This document shows positions 32,483 through 44,783 of a DNA stretch of 64,000 bases, in pieces. The position numbers and the translations under genes are program-made. The notes beneath the pieces were generated by a model. The model saw nothing but the letters and a program-made list of their open reading frames with translations. It made no database searches and was not told the origin of the DNA. Source of the stretch: Nymphaea colorata (Eukaryota; Streptophyta; Magnoliopsida; Nymphaeales; Nymphaeaceae); the NCBI RefSeq assembly GCF_008831285.2, contig NC_045143.1, positions 8,071,503 through 8,135,502 of the forward strand, given 5' to 3'. The stretch's first letter is position 1; each line of letters opens with the position of its first letter.

Positions 32483-34505
32483 ATGTAAGTGACACGGTGC
32501 GCATTTGATTACCGGATTTATGAAGAGAACTCATAATTGCACTATGTTTCTAAAACAAAAACAATATGGAGTGCGTAAAACATGTGTCACAGAAACACGT
32601 ATTTCAAGAATATAATGTTCTTCTCATTTAATAGCACATTTTTTATTATACTTAATTATCAGCTTCCTAACGTACTTTAAAAGTTTGTCATGAGAAGATA
32701 TACATTTATTTTGGCTTGTTTTGAAGAATAAAAACAAATTAGCCTGCCCTTATTCAGAAATCAAATAATGACAGAAATATGAGAGTGAAGAAATATGAAA
32801 GTGAAGAGAAAGACAAAAGATCTCAAGGGGTTGGTCCAACGGTCTTCGAGGGCCAACTCTCTGTGCTGCAAACGAAGGGTCACCGACACGTAAGTAAGTT
32901 GATGAATGGCTGGTGAGGGTGGCATCTAGAGGTACATACGTTGACCCTGTACCTCGAGGGATGATGGGTTGAGTAGAGGCTTCGACCTTTTTCCGGTGGT
33001 AGGTCAAAACCTGAGTAAAAGAAAAGGTTTTGCCGACTAAAAGACCTACATATCTTTTCATAACACAGCAGCAGCAGTCTTTGCTACCCTGCTCAGCCCT
33101 TTTGCAGAGACACTAGATTTCAACGACACCAGACAATAGTAGGCACCTGCACTTGCTTCTGATCTTCTAGCCCATTGAAACAAAGATGATAATTAAATAT
33201 GAACATCCACCCGCTAGAAGCCATTGACGATAAACCAAAATCTAAGGGTGTGGGGACTCTTATATGCCCACAGGATGTGGCTTCTACAGCCATGAGAGCA
33301 AATCAAGTCAATGGTGATCAGCTTGATGTCACTACAAAAGTGGACCTAATGCCTTCCCCACCAATACAAAAAAGCACCATGCCCTTCATGGATTCATTGT
33401 GGGGATTTTTTTAACTAAAATACTTTTTTCTACTGTAATTTTGATACTGACGGGAACGGAGCCATAAACTTTTCATCAAGGGGGTCGAATTAAAGTTTCA
33501 AATTTTTGACTAAGGCCGAAATATCATTTTTTAAATGTTTTATATAGAACAAGTGAAATTTTCTAAAATTTACATGTAATTTTTTTTAATTTTTTTTTAA
33601 ATTTTTTTTAAATTTTTTTTTAATCGCGTTTCTTCTTTTTCTTTGATTCTCTCTTGGATCCGAAATATAACAAGGGTCTAAACGTCTTAATGAAATCCCA
33701 AAATGACTAAACTAATCCAGGGAAGGGCTGAACCTCTGCCGTCTTTGCCCCTTCGTCGTACACATGGATCTCCTCATGTTCACTTCCCTTAGTCTGGAGC
33801 TTCGACTCGTGCAAGGATCCTCGTTCAAGTTCTCGATTGGTACTGTCATCAGGAACAAATCTTTGGACTCATCAGGCGAATTTAGATCTACCACGTCCCT
33901 CTAGTTTTCTGTAGAGTGGTTGCTCCCTAAGCCCGCACTTTGTAAGATTTGTCCGACCTGAATCAATACTATATTATGTTTTTTCTCTAAATAGAATTTA
34001 ATTATGACCTAAAAATTACCGTTTTCTTGGTTTTAAAAGCTTACAATATGATATCATAAAACTATTTGTTGTTTTATCTTACCATTCTCCTCTGCAAGTT
34101 TTGAACATGGAGATCATGTTTCATGAAACGATCTCTTCTGTTGAAGAAAATACTTCAACAAAATGAGTTTAAAATAAGGAGTTGTAAACAACAAGCGTCT
34201 GCAAACACCTTCTTTCAAAAAGAAAAATTAAGGTCCTATAGTTCATCTTTTCAATAGGTATCTAATATCTAATCATATTTACTTTTTTGATTAATTAAGT
34301 CTAATAGAAACTGAAGGCACAAAAGAGGAAGGTAATAAAGCAGAGACCTTTAAATCTGCAATGTTATAATGAACAAAGCAGAGACTTTTTCTGTTGCTTC
34401 ATGATCTGTCTTTCCCTTCTACCTGAACGCGACATTTCTCGTTTCTGCTCTGATGATACTGTAGTCCGTCCGAGTTCTACGAGTAAGTGATAGAAAAAAA
34501 ATAAA

Positions 34506-34545
<40 letters not shown>

Positions 34546-35880
34546 CCAGACTTGCACGAGGATATGACAGACAAGAATGTCAATGCGATAGTGTGGAAGA
34601 TTGACAAGATGAAAGCACGACTATTTCGTGTGTAAGCCCAAAGTTGGAACTTGGAAGTAGGAAGGAAGGTGGCGTCGGATGCATGAAAATGCAGAGAGAC
34701 GTGGACTCCTACACCTCGTGTGGTGCCCGACTTCGATCGATGACGCCATGGATGATGAAAACCAGACGGCCTGGTTGGTGGCTTTTTAAAAGTCATGAAC
34801 TTTTGGGTCTTCTCTTCTTCTTCTTTCAGTTTGCACTGTCCTCCTCCAATAACAGAGGGTACTCCAAGACGCACAGCCAAACTGGTAGGACCGCAATACC
34901 AAGTTCATGGTATACTAAAACCAAACCAGACACCAATGCAACCCTAAATCCTAAGGACTAAGACAAAGGAGGGTTTTGATTCTCATTCCAGGCCATCGGA
35001 TGAAATATTCATCTCCTTCACCCACCCAAAAGTCAATAGTAGAAGGTTCATGTTCTTTTGTGAAAATCAGTTGTACTAGCGTTAAGGGACATAGCCTAGC
35101 TAATGGGGCTAAAAGCTTGTGAGAAGACAGGTTTTCAGTTTGATTCATGTGGGCTCTATGCTCCTGCATCTTCAGGTGGTAGGGCGTGACATTTAAGTTA
35201 AAAAGTATACTACTTCCTTTACTAATACCGACACAGCTCAGTGCTCCGAAAATAGGAGAAATGAAAGGGGCCTTCGGGCCTCATACCAGGCGATAAACAT
35301 GAACCTCTTGCTCACCTTGAAAATCAGTCCTTCTGATACTCCCAAATTGGTTTGTGATTATTTTCTAACAGTAGCCATGTCTATTCTTATCTAATTATGG
35401 CCGGGGATGACTTCAATCTATCTTCCCTTCTCAGATTCTGCAACCCATTTCAAACTACTGGTCTTTTTCAAGTTTAACTTCTTGTGCCGATATTTTTAGG
35501 TTTCTAGAAAATGTAAAACATACAAACAGGAGATCTCTAATAAAAGTACATATGATATGGTAGGTATCTGGAATTTTAGATGCCTTCAAGTCAAGATTGA
35601 GTTTGAAGGATTGTCCCTTGGGCACTAGCATTTCGCTTTCACCCTTGATTTTATATGAGAACTTGATGTCAGGTTTTAAAATTAATGCTGAGATGGGCCG
35701 CACTTTTTTTGGCTGCTTTGTGTTAAATCCTTTTCATCTGCAGTGAATGAATGATTTTCCAAATTTATTGGTCCTGCAAATCGGAAAACACTTACTTATC
35801 AGGTTTTAGCATCAGATCAAGCATAACAACTTTAAGGGCAGTCGATATATAAATAATGAAACGACTATTAAGTACCAATG
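32483..35880. other. Intergenic DNA, no gene recognised
   Basis: AT-rich. Short frames at 32750-33061 (-), 33199-33414 (+), 33712-33894 (-), 34419-34880 (-) and 35455-35703 (-) show no motif I recognise. (TA)n at 34508-34542; a T-rich tandem TTTAAATTTTTTT at 33586-33622. The GC-richer block 32820-33060 may be a repeat, but I could not assign it. Confidence 0.4.
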
Positions 35881-35894
35881 TAGAAATAAGCAAG

Positions 35895-35957
35895 TTTATG
35901 TGGGCTGGTAACGGCAATCGCCCACACCAGCTTCCATGTACCTCCGCCACTGGAATG
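35895..35957. repeat. Palindrome-family repeat, 3' module
   Basis: GTGGGCTGGTAACGGCAATC and CGCCCACACCAGCTTCC, then CCTCCGCCACTGG: the end module of the family, slightly rearranged. A GGGCAGAGTC block at about 36222 may be another family end. Confidence 0.5.
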
Positions 35958-38066
35958 CACCCAATGTTTCGAAAATTTCATGAAATACTATTTATTATTA
36001 GTCCCCACTCTGAAACTGAATCTAAATTGTACCTCATAAACTTTTTGAGTTGCCATTGGATCTGATAATTGATTAATCTACGTATTTCTAAAGGGTAGTA
36101 GAAAAAACATGTACATGCTTAACATGTGCAACATCTTTAATCCAATGTAATCTACATCTAAAATGACATCCAAAATGAATCTGATTTTTGAGAATGATCC
36201 ACATCATACTCAAACCCAGAGGGCAGAGTCGGGGACCGGCAGGGACCTTGGTCCCCCTCTCTCTCAAAAAACAAAAAAAAAAAATTACATGTAAATTTTA
36301 AGCAACCTCATTTATCTTATATAAAAAGTTATAAAAATTTTAGAATTTATTATTTCGGCCCCTGTCAAATTATAAAACTATAATTCAGTCCCCTTCATAA
36401 AAAATTCCTTGCTCGGCTGGCAAGTCCAAACTAATTTTGAATTGTCAAATTTTAAAAGTATTATCTAGGTTCTATTTGAAGTATTATATTACTTCAGATT
36501 GACATCCAGTCAAAACTGATCCGTGTAGGAGCATCGCAGGATCAGTCTTGGAGGAATGCTTCTTTCTTGCCGCAAGGCCATAGCTAGATTGGCTCCTTAG
36601 AGTCAAGAGGTGACCCGGGTTGGTAGAAAAGCTTTTTCATCGTCAAACGAGCAAAGGAAGATCAAACTACTAAAATTTCTTCGACACGATATACCCAATA
36701 CCACCATTGAGGTATAGTCTTCCTACTTTGTCTTGTGTTGTCAACTCTCTAGTTCCGGCATGTTTGATAGAGATCCGAGGCTGCTTTAAAAGTTGTTCTA
36801 TCTAAGATCTTCAGTTTAAACAAACAGGGGATCTCAATTCCATGAATCTCAAATCCATGTTATATATATATATTATATATATATAAGATTGGGAGGAGGT
36901 CTGACCTTAAATTTATGGGTCTGAGATATGTGGTGATCTTCTACGGTAAACAAACACAACCCAATGGTATCAACTTCTTATTTCGGCAATGACCAGGAAA
37001 AGGATTGGCACTAAATCTAAGCCTTTTGTTTTGAATTAACGCTAGCAACAGGAAACCATTAAAAAAGTGGGTATCTTTCAACTGTGTGGAGGAAAAGAAT
37101 TCAGATATTTCCGCAGTGGTGGGGGTGTGGAGTATGATAACTATTTAAGTATGTGATTTATCACGTGGGTAGATCCTTTCCACTACAAGAAGGTTTTGAT
37201 GGGCGCACACAAGTTTCAAGCACTTGGCTTATCAATCATGAATGTAATTACAAGTATTGACAATTTTTTATTTTTTAAGTGAGCAAGTGGTTAACAACTT
37301 TTTCCCTTTTTACTTAATATAAAAAACAAGGGGGCTGGAAGCACCCCACCACCTCCTCCCTCTCTGTCTTTAGAGTTCTGACATCAACAATGGTAGTAGT
37401 GCTGAAGTTGAAGAAACTGCATCCCACCACCAATTAAGAAACTCATTCAGATAATTGTTGCAACCATCAAATACTTAAAAGGGCGTCCCGAACAGAAGTT
37501 ATCCTAACCCATAAAATATCGGGAAGACTCTTACAAGATAATCTGTCTTTACAACCTAATAAAAAGGAATCGTGACTTTGGCGCACCAGCTCATTTCATT
37601 CAGCCAATCTCGTCAACAACTGCCACTGAATGCCTTTCTGCAGCCGGCCGTGCCATTGGATCTATTCTGGTGGAAAAACTTAGCTTTTCACGTGACAAAC
37701 GCCGACTTCACTTTATATATAAATATTCGGCTTTTTTGAGAAGATAGTTTCCCACTCTAGCCCCACCTACGCTATTACAGACAAATATCTATTCGTGCTT
37801 TTAAAATCTCGCTACTGAACTTTCTAATAATAATTTAGGTGGCATGTATGTTCTTCATCTTAAATATTTTTTATGTCTGGAATGTGGAATGGGAGAGGGA
37901 GAGAAAGAGGATACACTACCCGGATTGACTAATTTATTTGTCGCTCCCTAGCAATGAGAGACACATGCTGATAGGCATCAACTACTTCCTCGCCCCATTG
38001 CTTCTTAGAGGAAATGGAAGAAGTCGAGTGATGCATCGAAGACAACATTAGTTATAATGTTAGAGG
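35958..38066. other. Intergenic DNA, no gene recognised
   Basis: AT-rich, with no frame above 60 codons accepted. A (TA)-type palindromic stretch at 36862-36883. CACTACAAGAA at 37182 resembles a CACTA terminus but has no supporting subterminal repeats. Confidence 0.4.
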
Positions 38067-38501
38067 TAGGGTTGCACAACAAGTCGAACCAGCTCAACTT
38101 CAACTTGAACTCTTTTTTTAAAACTCGATTTGAATTTAACTCGTTTATAAACGAGTCGAGCTCAAGCTCAAATGTACGTTCGAAATGTTAAACAAGTCGA
38201 GCTTGAGTTGTAAGAATTTGACTTGTTCAAATTCGACTCAGATTAAATATACAATAAATATTAAATTATAAAGAAAAAAATAATTAATTGAATAGCCACT
38301 AAACGAGTTAATCTAGTTAAAAGAAATGAGACATGTTTAACATAAACGAGTTAAACAAGTTGAGTCAAAGCTCGACGTTGTATGGTCGAGTGGAGCTTGA
38401 GCTTGTTCTGTCGATCTCGACTTGAGTTCAAGTCGAGTTCGAACTTGAGTTTTTTGAGTGGAGTTGAGCCAGCTACTTGACTCAACTTGTGCGCTGCCCT
38501 A
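38067..38501. mobile_element. hAT-like miniature element, GAGCTCGAG family, copy 4, with target duplication
   Basis: Starts TAGGGTTGCACAACAAGTCG and ends CTTGTGCGCTGCCCTA. It is flanked by the perfect 8-bp repeat GTTAGAGG at 38059-38066 and 38502-38509. The interior holds AACTCGTTTATAAACGAGTC and many GAGCTC-type units. The 8-bp duplication and the TAGGG-type ends define this family as hAT-derived. 435 bp, non-coding. Confidence 0.9.
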
Positions 38502-38726
38502 GTTAGAGGCAGGTGTTTGATAATACAAACATTGTATTCTTTAAACACATGTTATTTTTGTAATGTATGACTAAATAACATATTTTTGCTATAGAAAATG
38601 GAAAGTGACCATAGGTACTTTTGCTTAAGTTTGGATTTTTTTAAAGTTTTGAACGCTTCAACTATAGATGAAAGATGAGGTTAAATGAATAAAATTTTTA
38701 GTTCGAGCTTTCATATATAGCAACAA

Positions 38727-38940
38727 GAAGTGGTAGAGCTAGAAAGTTTTGGCTAAGGAGCACCAACCACTCTCTGATTTAATAGGATGAGTGCTTTTAG
38801 GGCACTGACCTAGCTAAGTCTAGTGTGGGCACCACATGTAGCTGGACCTAAGTTTAGCTCAGTTACAATAAAAGATTTCAAGGGTTTGTGCAGGTAATGG
38901 CCCACACAAGTCACGTAGTAGCTCCATGGTTGCCAACAGG
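38727..38940. repeat. Palindrome-family repeat, near-complete copy
   Basis: From AGTGGTAGAGCTAGAAAG to GTAGCTCCATGGTTGCC, with TTGTGCAGGTAATGGCCCAC and ACACAAGTC near its 3' side. Same order of ends and core as at 61312-61478. Confidence 0.55.
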
Positions 38941-41186
38941 AGTTGAGTCGCAGCTAATGAAGTTTTCACATTATCTTTAGTATTGCTAGAACTTGAGGCC
39001 AACAGTGGCTGAACCATATACAGCCTTCTAATGTTTCTTTCTTTTCATATTAACATCTTCAAATATTCACTTCCTGCACCTTCATTTTTGTGGTTTCGTC
39101 ACTGCATGTTATAGATTTAATCATTCACCCAACCTCATATAATCCACTTTGAAATCATCTAATCCACTTGTGCCCCTAGTCTGCCAGATTCCGCTCATTC
39201 TTTAGCAATTTTGGTTTCAGCCTGAAAAAAGTTAAGAAGCAGAATAACCTATCACTTAATACCTTCATTTATAAGCTATTGAAGAACTCTCATAATTTTC
39301 AAGATGAAACTAAACTTCTCAAAGTGGAGGGTTACACATGAGATAACTCACGTCTCCTCATCCCCTCATAATTAATTTTCTTTAAAACAACTCAACTCCA
39401 CCATTATCCAAGCAGGTAGGAGAAAAGCCTAGGTGTAGAGCGTATAAGTAATTTCTTTTTTAATACTTCCAAAACTAGGTGCCCAAATATCATATTGTAG
39501 TGACTAGATTTTTTAGGATTAGACACAACATCTTATATATTTTTCAAATTCAACCGAAATACAAAGACAATAACTCTAGCTTGACTCGGTCTTTCCAAGT
39601 TAAATAAAAAGGACATCATCAGCTTGAGAAAAATGACTACCTTCTTGAAAACTGCGCCTCGGATGCAAGGATGTACACTGAATTGCATATTTCAGCCCTT
39701 CTTAGGAACACCCAATTGATATATAACTTTATCCATCAGGAAAGAACTTAAAAATTCCCTTCCCTTACCATTTAGGCAAGCACATAAAAGGTTGTTGATC
39801 TCCACGTACCCCGGATTCACATCTCGGTTTGAATAAAGAATTCATGGAAGAGTTCGAGTAAAGAAATTCAAAAATAATTTAAAGGGGCATGCCACAGCTG
39901 ATCATTTAAGAATACACATGTCAATGATTCGTTCGTAATTTGATTTTTTGTGAGTGCTACTCTTTTAGATCCTAAATATTGACATGCACGAGACGAAGAG
40001 TGTATTTCAGAGCTACTCGAGTCCTGAAGTAGCCGCTACAACATATTTAATTTTTGCGGACGGCCATAGCAGTGGAGAAGGGGGTGTAATGGTGGGCGTA
40101 CCAAATCTGAAGTCTAAATTGATATTTGAATGCAAGAAAAAGAAAGAGAGCCCCGACAAAAAGAAAATTAATTAAAAGAAAACCGATGTCGATTAGTCAC
40201 CAAACATTGCAAAAAATGGCAAACTATGAAAGGTGCAATAGCAAAATAAAATGCAAACGACACAAAAACGGCCGGTGAGTGAGAAACAGGGGACGATAAA
40301 CGGCGGCGGACTAAATGCGGCGGCCGTGCAAAAGGGAGGGAAGGAGAGATCTGCTGAGGCATATAAATGACAAATCTGAACCGTTTAGGTCCTCATTGCC
40401 GCCAACTTTGCCGCAGTCGCTTCATCCCTGCCACTATTATCACCGTCCCCGCCGGTGTTGCCATGCCAACCTTCCCTATTTAAATATAAACTACAAAAAA
40501 GTCTCCTTGACACGTAATTTCTTCATTTCCATTTAGAAAATGTTCGGAACGTTGTCAAGTTGTTGACTTTGAGATCAGATCAAGATAATTTCAACATTGT
40601 CTCCTTCTGTGAAGACTGTGGTCGGGGATCGCCTTGATATAATGTACATATTTTCACTTTTAAAGTAAATTGAGATAACTTTGATGCGGTGGTAATTGTA
40701 TGCATTGCATGGTAATCTTCGCTTGTAACTTCCACATTTTGGAGTGGAACATGTGGGAATTGCTTTAATGAATACAATTTGTTTAGAGTTATGTATTTAT
40801 TATTATTAGACGAACTTTTTATTGTTATTTATTATTTTCATTATTGATGTATAATATCTTAAATGAAATCAAGAACAGTCGTCGATCTTAGTGTTGTAAC
40901 GAGCAATTTCTAGCAAAAAGCAGCTCTTGGTCACAACGCACTTGTGAAACTCGCTTTCGAGGAAGATGATCCCTGCCGACTTCACTTTCATCGCCATGAC
41001 CTTTTGGTACTGGGAAACGGGTCCGCTTCCAAACCGAACCCGAATTTTCCCCGGTAACGCAGGCGAATATGCAAAAAGGTCGTGGGTATTCCCGTAAACT
41101 GGTTTGGTCGGCAGACGGCTTTCAACACGGACACGTTGCAAATTGCAATTCCATGGGTGTTTTGGTAATTTCGGCTCACAGAAAAG
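38941..41186. other. Intergenic DNA, no gene recognised
   Basis: AT-rich up to 40270; 40270-40470 is GC-richer, with short frames on both strands but no motif. The final 200 bases are the upstream region of the second RING-H2 gene. Confidence 0.4.
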
Positions 41187-41188
41187 CC

Positions 41189-41195
41189 ATATATA
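41189..41195 (+). promoter_or_regulatory. TATA-like box of the second RING-H2 gene
   Basis: CCATATATATGG lies about 70 bp before the ATG, at the right distance for a short 5' UTR. Confidence 0.5.
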
Positions 41196-41264
41196 TGGAC
41201 GACTTTCGGGGACGGAGGAGGGAGGCATCATCTGAACTGAGAGAGTACTGAGACCAAGAAGCCC

Positions 41265-41669
41265 ATGGCGCGAGAATCCGACCATTCAAAGACGCCCTTT
41301 CGCCGGATCCACGCCGGAGATCGAACGGATTCCTTGTCGTTACCCGGTTCCGTAACTCCCCCGCCCTGCCCCTCAACCTTCGATCTCGACGACGCTCTCT
41401 GCTGGACTTTCGTCTCCTCCACGACGTCGCCCCCAGGGGAGGAGCTGGCACGTCCGGTACCGTACGCTCCGACGCCCGGGGATCTGGTGTCCAGCATGCC
41501 GACGGTCACGGGCGGAGGCGTTTGTGCTGTCTGCATGGAGGAGGTAGGCGGCGCCGCGTCGGGGAAGATGATGCCGTGCTCGCACGTGTATCACCGGGGT
41601 TGCATATTGGAGTGGCTTGCTTGCCACGGTTCCTGCCCGCTCTGCCGTTGCCGGATTCTGCCGGAATGA
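41265..41669 (+). CDS. RING-H2 finger protein, probable E3 ubiquitin ligase (paralogue)
   Basis: Intronless gene of 134 residues with GC-rich coding sequence. RING-H2 ligands: C87, C90, C105, H107, H110, C113, C124, C127, all present. It shares FDLDDAL (39-45), MPTV (78-81), CAVCMEE and GKMMPCSHVYH with the gene at 17813, and both end shortly after the RING (LPE). The N-terminal 35 residues and the linker differ, so the duplication is not recent. No membrane segment or signal peptide is seen. Function as an E3 is family knowledge; the partner is unknown. The first ATG after the TATA-like box is used. Confidence 0.9.
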   Translation: MARESDHSKTPFRRIHAGDRTDSLSLPGSVTPPPCPSTFDLDDALCWTFVSSTTSPPGEELARPVPYAPTPGDLVSSMPTVTGGGVCAVCMEEVGGAASGKMMPCSHVYHRGCILEWLACHGSCPLCRCRILPE

Positions 41670-42599
41670 TTTCCCGCGGGTCTTTTTCCCGGTAGGACGA
41701 TCGTCCGAACGGAATAGCGACCTTCGGTTTCCTTTTTCGGATTGACAGAAGTGCCGCTCGAGTCTCACTCGCATTTGGCCGCGGCTCTTCGATCCCTTTC
41801 CCCCTTCAGCAGAGCCTCACCGAGGGCCGTCCATGTCCATAAGGTTTCAAGCCTCAAGAGTATTGCAGTCGAGATAGTAAACAACAAACAAAGAAGGGGA
41901 TCGAAGTGATAGCATTTTTATAGCTTCATAGTGTTGTTTTTGGTTTTTGGTTTTTTATAGCTTCATAGTTTCCATTTTCTAGAGAAATTTGAACGGATTT
42001 GGTTCTGAATCATGTCGCCAACCGCGCTTGGTTTCAGTTTTGATCGTTTTGCTAATGAATTAAAGGTTCATGGATCAAAATCGGCGTTTAATCCGCAGTT
42101 AAAAAGCAGAAGCCTCTGTTACGTCGCATCTTGCTTCCAGAAGAGCGATTTGTTGGATCTTTGTGCGGCCAAGTTGCGCCGCGTTGTTCAATGAAAAGAA
42201 AGGGCTTTGACTGCGAGACTGACGGCTTTCACGCTCAGTTGCTAACGACAGCATATCCATATAGCAACGTTGAATCTGCGTGTTTTCCATAGAAATTAAA
42301 GACCTCAAGCTTTTATCTCTTTTCTCTCTCTCTCTCTCATATCATCATGATTCTCACACAAAGATGGCCCCATGTATTTTCGAACCCAACAATCCTTCTT
42401 TGGATTAAATATAACCTAGCATAGAGCGTTTCGTCATCACGATTTTGCACTCAATCTTTCATAGGGACAGAGATAAAAAAATATCTCACTAATAATAAAT
42501 TTTAAATTTTTAAGAAACATAAAATTATCATATGATGTCAATATAAAGGTAAATATTTTTTGTGGTTCATGTACCGAATTGCCTATATGGTCTCCCACT
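41670..42599. other. 3' flank of the RING-H2 gene and intergenic DNA
   Basis: No second gene. The plus-strand frame 42012-42194 and the minus-strand frame 42099-42308 overlap and carry no motif. Short CT runs near 42324-42339. Confidence 0.45.
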
Positions 42600-42810
42600 T
42601 TCTCTACTTAGAGACAAAGTCAAAATTTTTTTTTATGGACGGACCAAACAATTTAACCTTGGATCTCGATGATAAGGTCAAATTGAACTCGAATTTAAAA
42701 AATATATTACACAACTAAAGTTTTTTAATTTTTTCAATGTATTTTTTTTTTCAATTAGTTGGGGTGAAACCATGACCTAGGTGGCCCCCCTCCCTCTGCC
42801 CCTCTCTACT
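42600..42810. repeat. Dispersed repeat family R4, copy 2
   Basis: An AACTAAAGTTTTTTAATTTT stretch, a T run, TTAGTTGGGGTGAAACCATG and CCTAGGTGG followed by a C-rich end, as in 16797-17010. Confidence 0.5.
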
Positions 42811-42827
42811 CCTCCCTCTCTCTTTCT

Positions 42828-42895
42828 TTCTCCAAATAATGGTTAGTGCAATCTCTCTTTCTTTCTCCAAATAATGGTTAGTGCAATCGGTTATG
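42828..42895. repeat. Short tandem duplication of 38 bp
   Basis: CTCCAAATAATGGTTAGTGC repeats at 42831 and 42869, each copy preceded by CTCTTTCTTT. Confidence 0.85.
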
Positions 42896-42910
42896 TTAAA
42901 TAGTGTGCAC

Positions 42911-43001
42911 CAATGTCACCTGAATGCGGGGTGCCGGTGCGGGTGCGGTACATCTCAAAAAAATTAGGTGCGACGGTGCGGTGAAGATATTTTATTAATA
43001 T

Positions 43002-43038
<37 letters not shown>

Positions 43039-43521
43039 TTTTCGTAGAAATTGAATAACACAATTAAAATTATACATTTTTATGATAGTGGGAAAAAATC
43101 AAAAAAGAAATGTTTGAAAAAAAGGCAAACAGATCGTTTTATGAAAGCCACCATTCTTTAGTCCTATATCGTTTTTTTTGAAAGAGAAAAGAGAAGATAT
43201 AATATATTTATAGATGTATTAAATTAGATGCAACGGCGGACGGGAATTTGATTTTGTGGATTTTTAATTTGGTTTCATCCCGAAATCAGATCCAGATCCA
43301 AACCATACACGCAGATGAACTTGGTTTGGATTTGGTTTCGACTCGAAACTTGATTCAACTACCCTAGGTACGGTTTGGGTGCTCCCCTAGGTGCGGTTTG
43401 GGTGCGCCTCATCGTCGGGTGCAGATTGGGTGCGCACCTAGAGCGCACCCGCACCCGAACCTGCACCCGCAACGCGTCGGTGCGGGTGCGAGCTCCTGGA
43501 AAACGCACCCAGGTGACTAAG
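42911..43521. mobile_element. hAT-like miniature element, family GTCAC-1, copy 2
   Basis: Left end CAATGTCACCTG, inverted right end CTTAGTCACCTG, flanked by the perfect 8-bp repeat GTGTGCAC at 42903-42910 and 43522-43529. Both sides are rich in GGGTGCGGGTGC/GCACCCGCACCC motifs. It resembles the element at 2526-2923 in its GTCAC ends and alternating tandem sub-ends. It includes (ATT)n at 43007-43035. 611 bp, non-coding. Confidence 0.8.
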
Positions 43522-43529
43522 GTGTGCAC

Positions 43530-44640
43530 TAACCATGTCTTCAATTTGAATTTTAAGATGTATCCATTTAAGACTAAAGATGCCGTTATGGAGGCTCAGT
43601 AGACCGGTTCTTATACTTCTTGCTTCCTCCCACTTCTTTCTCTCCTGGATACCTAATTTGCTCAAACTTTTGAGGCTTTTTCTTGATTTACATGGATTTA
43701 TCTTGTTAAGAAAAAATAGTTGAATGTTGGAAACTTGTTAAATGAAAAGATAAAACAATTACAATCCGATCGAGGAGGTAAATGCCAACTTTAATTTTCA
43801 AAGTTTTCATCGAATTCTGATTCTAGAATTAAAATTCTAAAAACAAAATTTCACCTCAAACTGGAATTGAATAAAAATTATAATTCAAGTTTTCCTTTGG
43901 GTTTGTGTTTGATAGTTTAGAATTTTGATTCCAGAATTAAAAACTAAGTGTTTGATAAAACAAGAATTAGCTTGAATTGATGAATAAAAATCATTATGCC
44001 ATAAACCCTAAAAAGAGATGAAAACTTTTTAAAATTTGGAATTATAATTTCATCCCTCAGGGCAAAATCACAATTCCAGAATTTGATTCAAGAATGCCAG
44101 AATCAAAGTTCTTTGTTTGATTACACAATTTCCATTTCTTCAAAAATAAGAATTTTGATTTTAGAATTCCACAATTCTAGCATCATCAAACACCTCTAAG
44201 AAAATGACATCTCTCAAAGAGTTAGCTGCCCCTGTACCTATGAGCAAAATGGCAGTGCTGGGAAAAAAGCATTGGCATATATCGGATACTGGTCTTACTT
44301 ACATGGCCTGGTGATGCAGTTATAAAGATGATCGTCTCCACCAACCACAAATCAATGAGCTTGAACTGACAATGGATAATGATAATAAAAGCTTGTAAAC
44401 AACAAATGAAACCAAAAAACGCCATGGTGGTTGGTCATAAGGATGGCCAAATTAAACTTTCTAAATTTTGACAGTGGTCAAAATATCCCAGAGCCCATGC
44501 AGGCCACCCTTGGCTCCACTGTTCAAAAAAATTTATCGACGACCAGTTATATGTCAGTAAAAAAAATTAAACGGTATAGTTTTAACGATGGGTATAGTTT
44601 TAACGATGGCCTTTAAAATGCCAGAAATAATTAATAGTCA
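43530..44640. other. AT-rich intergenic DNA with an R3-like miniature element
   Basis: Between about 43790 and 44200 many GAATTTTGATTC/AGAATTAAAATTC units alternate, as in the R3 family. AACGATGGGTATAGTTTT is duplicated at 44563-44606. No gene recognised. Confidence 0.45.
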
Positions 44641-44649
44641 ATATTTACC

Positions 44650-44783
44650 TATGTGTAGATCGTGCCAGTGATATTCTACACCGACATGCCGGTCTAGTGT
44701 GTCGGTGATGATTTTTGTGGACACGTGTCTTTGTTTCACCGACATTTTTTGGCCGTCGGTAATACTTCGTTTTTTTGTAGTGT
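44650..44783 (-). mobile_element. Terminus of a CACTA (En/Spm-like) transposon
   Basis: Read on the minus strand, it starts CACTACAAAAAAACGAAG at 44783, followed by subterminal ACCGACGG, GTCGGTGAAAC and CACCGACAC repeats. This is the classic CACTA end structure. The opposite end was not found, so the element is truncated or very short. Confidence 0.75.

Noticed and set aside
32820-33061. Possible SINE: GGTTGGTCCAACGGTC looked like a pol III A box
   Set aside because: No convincing B box at the right distance and no tail or target duplication.
33327-33340. CACTACAAAAGTGG as a CACTA terminus
   Set aside because: The following sequence lacks the repeated subterminal motifs; likely chance.
37182-37192. 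CACTACAAGAA as a CACTA terminus
   Set aside because: No subterminal repeats and no partner end, unlike the case at 44783.
41176-41774. Minus-strand frames of 90-133 codons opposite the second RING-H2 gene
   Set aside because: Same reason: GC-rich shadow frames with Arg- and Gly-rich nonsense composition.
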